A stretch of 64,000 nt of DNA from CAJQQY01 sp964564545. Lineage in GTDB: Bacteria; Bacteroidota; Bacteroidia; Chitinophagales; Saprospiraceae. Position numbers and translations under genes: made by a program. Below the pieces are notes generated by a model. The model was not told the origin of the DNA. It searched no databases and saw only the letters and a list, made by a program, of their open reading frames with translations. Shown here piece after piece: positions 62,686-64,000 of the stretch. The stretch's first letter is position 1; every line of letters begins with the position of its first letter. Location: positions 124,001 through 188,000 of the forward strand of contig CAZMBP010000084.1 in the NCBI GenBank assembly GCA_964564545.1, read 5' to 3'.

Positions 62686-63186
62686 TTTAGATACTGTTTG
62701 AAGTGATTAAAATTTATTTTTAACCATATAGCATCTCTTTCAAAAAGGTTACCCTTTTATTTTGGAAAAAAATCTTTATATCAGCTCTTGAAGTTTTACG
62801 GAAGTGATTTTAAACAAAATTCCATAAGCTCATGCTAGCGATACCACTCCTCAGGTATTGCTTGGAATTTCTCTATGCCCTGCTTTCTATTTCATAAATA
62901 TTTGTTGTTGATCAAACGAAGGGAGGAACGATAGCGTGCATATATATTGTTTCATCATACCAAAGGAACAATATCAGAAAAGTAATATTACCAAGTTTAA
63001 TTTTAACTTTGTCCCCCTTTTGGCACCTCATCAGTTCATCAATAGTAAATCCTAGTTAGCGCTGAACTTATTGTTTGTGTTAGATATAGAACTATAATAA
63101 TAGAAAAGAAACACTTGGATTTTAACAATGGAAATACTTAAAAAACAATAATCAAAATTTCTAAAAAAATAAAACATTTAAAAAGC
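62686..63186. other. Gene-free gap with repeat copy
   Basis: 501 bases holding the fourth GCTAGC-type repeat (62831-62865). No gene is seen. The last 100 bases are A/T-rich and probably include the promoter of the next gene. Confidence 0.5.
62831..62865. repeat. GCTAGC-type dispersed repeat, copy 4
   Basis: CATGCTAGCGATACCACTCC then TCAGGTATTGCTTGG matches copy 1 at about 80% by eye (CGATACTGCTCC, GCGGTAGTGCTTGG). It lies in the 62686-63186 gap. Confidence 0.6.
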
Positions 63187-64000
63187 ATGAAAAAAATTCA
63201 CCTCATTTTCTTATTAATTATTTCAAACTATTTAAACGCCCAATTTTCTGATCAAGTAATTATAGATAATATTGGAATAGGAAGTAAATTCATTTTAGTA
63301 GATTTAAACTTAGATGGTGAAATTGATATTTTATCTTCAAAAGGAAGCACATTAGTATCGTATATAAATGACGGTGACTCTAATTTTTCAAGTGCTAATA
63401 TACTTCAAGATAATATTGGTGGTCCATCAGGATTGAGTTATGGCGATTTAGATAATGATGGTGATCTGGATATTATAGCTGGTTCTTTTTTTGATGATGA
63501 TATGTTTTGGTATGAAAATAATGGTAATCAGGAATTTCTTACAGCTCATTTAATTGATGAAAATATAGATTATCCCAATTCAATAGCTGTTGGTGATGTA
63601 AATGGTGATGGTTCCTTGGATGTTATTACAGCACTAACTTTTGACGATAAAATAGTTTGGTATGCAAATGATGGAAATGGTAATTTTTCAAACCAGAATA
63701 CGGTACTTTCCGCTACAGATGATCCAGTTCAAATAAAGATAGTTGACCTAGATCAAGATGACGACCTAGATTTAATAGCTGCAATAGAGGATGATGGACT
63801 AATATTATCATTATTAAATGATGGTCAAGGGAACTTTACACAAAATATTCTAAATAACAATGTTCCAAATGCAAGTAATGTGAATTTTGGAGATATAGAT
63901 AGTGATGGTGATATGGATGTTTTTTACACTAGTGCTATTGACGGGGCATTATATTGGAATGAAAATGATGGAATTGGAAACCTTGGAAATCCAATTCAAA
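63187..64000 (+). CDS. Secreted FG-GAP/VCBS repeat protein, 3' end beyond window
   Basis: 271 codons are visible from the ATG at 63187, with no stop. Signal peptide MKKIHLIFLLIISNYLNAQ, then repeat units each with D-x-D-x-D-GD-x-D (YGDLDNDGDLDIIAG, VGDVNGDGSLDVITA, FGDIDSDGDMDVFYT) and W-Y-x-N-(D/N)-G-x-G-N-F. It is the same architecture as the VCBS protein at 26775-30335, so the missing part should end with a T9SS domain. Confidence 0.88.
   Translation, partial: MKKIHLIFLLIISNYLNAQFSDQVIIDNIGIGSKFILVDLNLDGEIDILSSKGSTLVSYINDGDSNFSSANILQDNIGGPSGLSYGDLDNDGDLDIIAGSFFDDDMFWYENNGNQEFLTAHLIDENIDYPNSIAVGDVNGDGSLDVITALTFDDKIVWYANDGNGNFSNQNTVLSATDDPVQIKIVDLDQDDDLDLIAAIEDDGLILSLLNDGQGNFTQNILNNNVPNASNVNFGDIDSDGDMDVFYTSAIDGALYWNENDGIGNLGNPIQ

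Overview
The window is about one third G+C and reads as a Bacteroidota chromosome, probably a Saprospiria- or Flavobacteriia-like marine heterotroph. The reasons are secreted proteins with type IX secretion (T9SS) C-terminal sorting domains, FG-GAP/VCBS, LamG, PKD and Cys-rich repeat proteins, promoters with the Bacteroidota -7 element TAnnTTTG, weak ribosome sites, and lipoproteins with acidic residues after the lipid-bearing Cys. No rRNA, tRNA, CRISPR array, insertion sequence or phage gene was seen. The T9SS machinery itself is not in the window.

Region 1 (1-17400) is a redox, sulfur and haem island. Minus-strand genes encode 1-Cys peroxiredoxin, a double UspA, a rhodanese, an OprC-like copper TonB receptor with a small CxGKC protein, a persulfide dioxygenase-rhodanese, and a glutamate-cysteine-ligase-like protein fused to CBS domains. 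Around them lie stand-alone CBS proteins, a K+ channel, a second rhodanese, an SQR-DsrC/TusE-DsrE2 operon, and divergent hemN and hemJ. Most of these promoters share an operator I read as GTGAY-N4-RTCAC (Crp/Fnr type). Its centre lies 35.5-37.5 bp upstream of the last G of a -7-like element in six promoters, often with a second copy 22-23 bp further upstream. This is the strongest unnamed signal in the window and suggests one sulfide/oxygen-responsive regulon. The regulator gene is not here.

Region 2 (17400-25200) has an unknown protein, a 7TM-PAS histidine kinase, a lipoprotein of seven four-Cys repeats, an ECF sigma factor followed by a protein that looks like an inner-membrane anchor joined to an outer-membrane barrel, and an FKBP-TPR secreted protein. 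A gene-poor stretch of about 1.5 kb follows.

Region 3 (26775-40400) is mostly secreted T9SS cargo (VCBS, beta-helix, LamG), a WG-repeat protein, an esterase lipoprotein, an isoprenylcysteine-type methyltransferase, an UPF0020/Trm11-like methyltransferase, and a small gene with a decayed tandem copy of its 3' end.

Region 4 (40600-53100) holds a flavin reductase-M20 peptidase-DUF1611 operon, a MarR-SDR pair with palindromic operators, and two different membrane-anchored TIR proteins flanking an FKBP isomerase and an NlpC/P60 lipoprotein, then a second WG-repeat protein.

Region 5 (53100-64000) has a PKD lipoprotein, a T9SS propeller protein, a coiled-coil/barrel protein, a five-gene ABC-permease-DUF2807-like-LytS-LytTR operon, a small barrel protein and a truncated VCBS gene. 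Four copies of a GCTAGC-type hairpin repeat lie in the intergenic spaces here, and families of near-identical terminator stems recur across the window.
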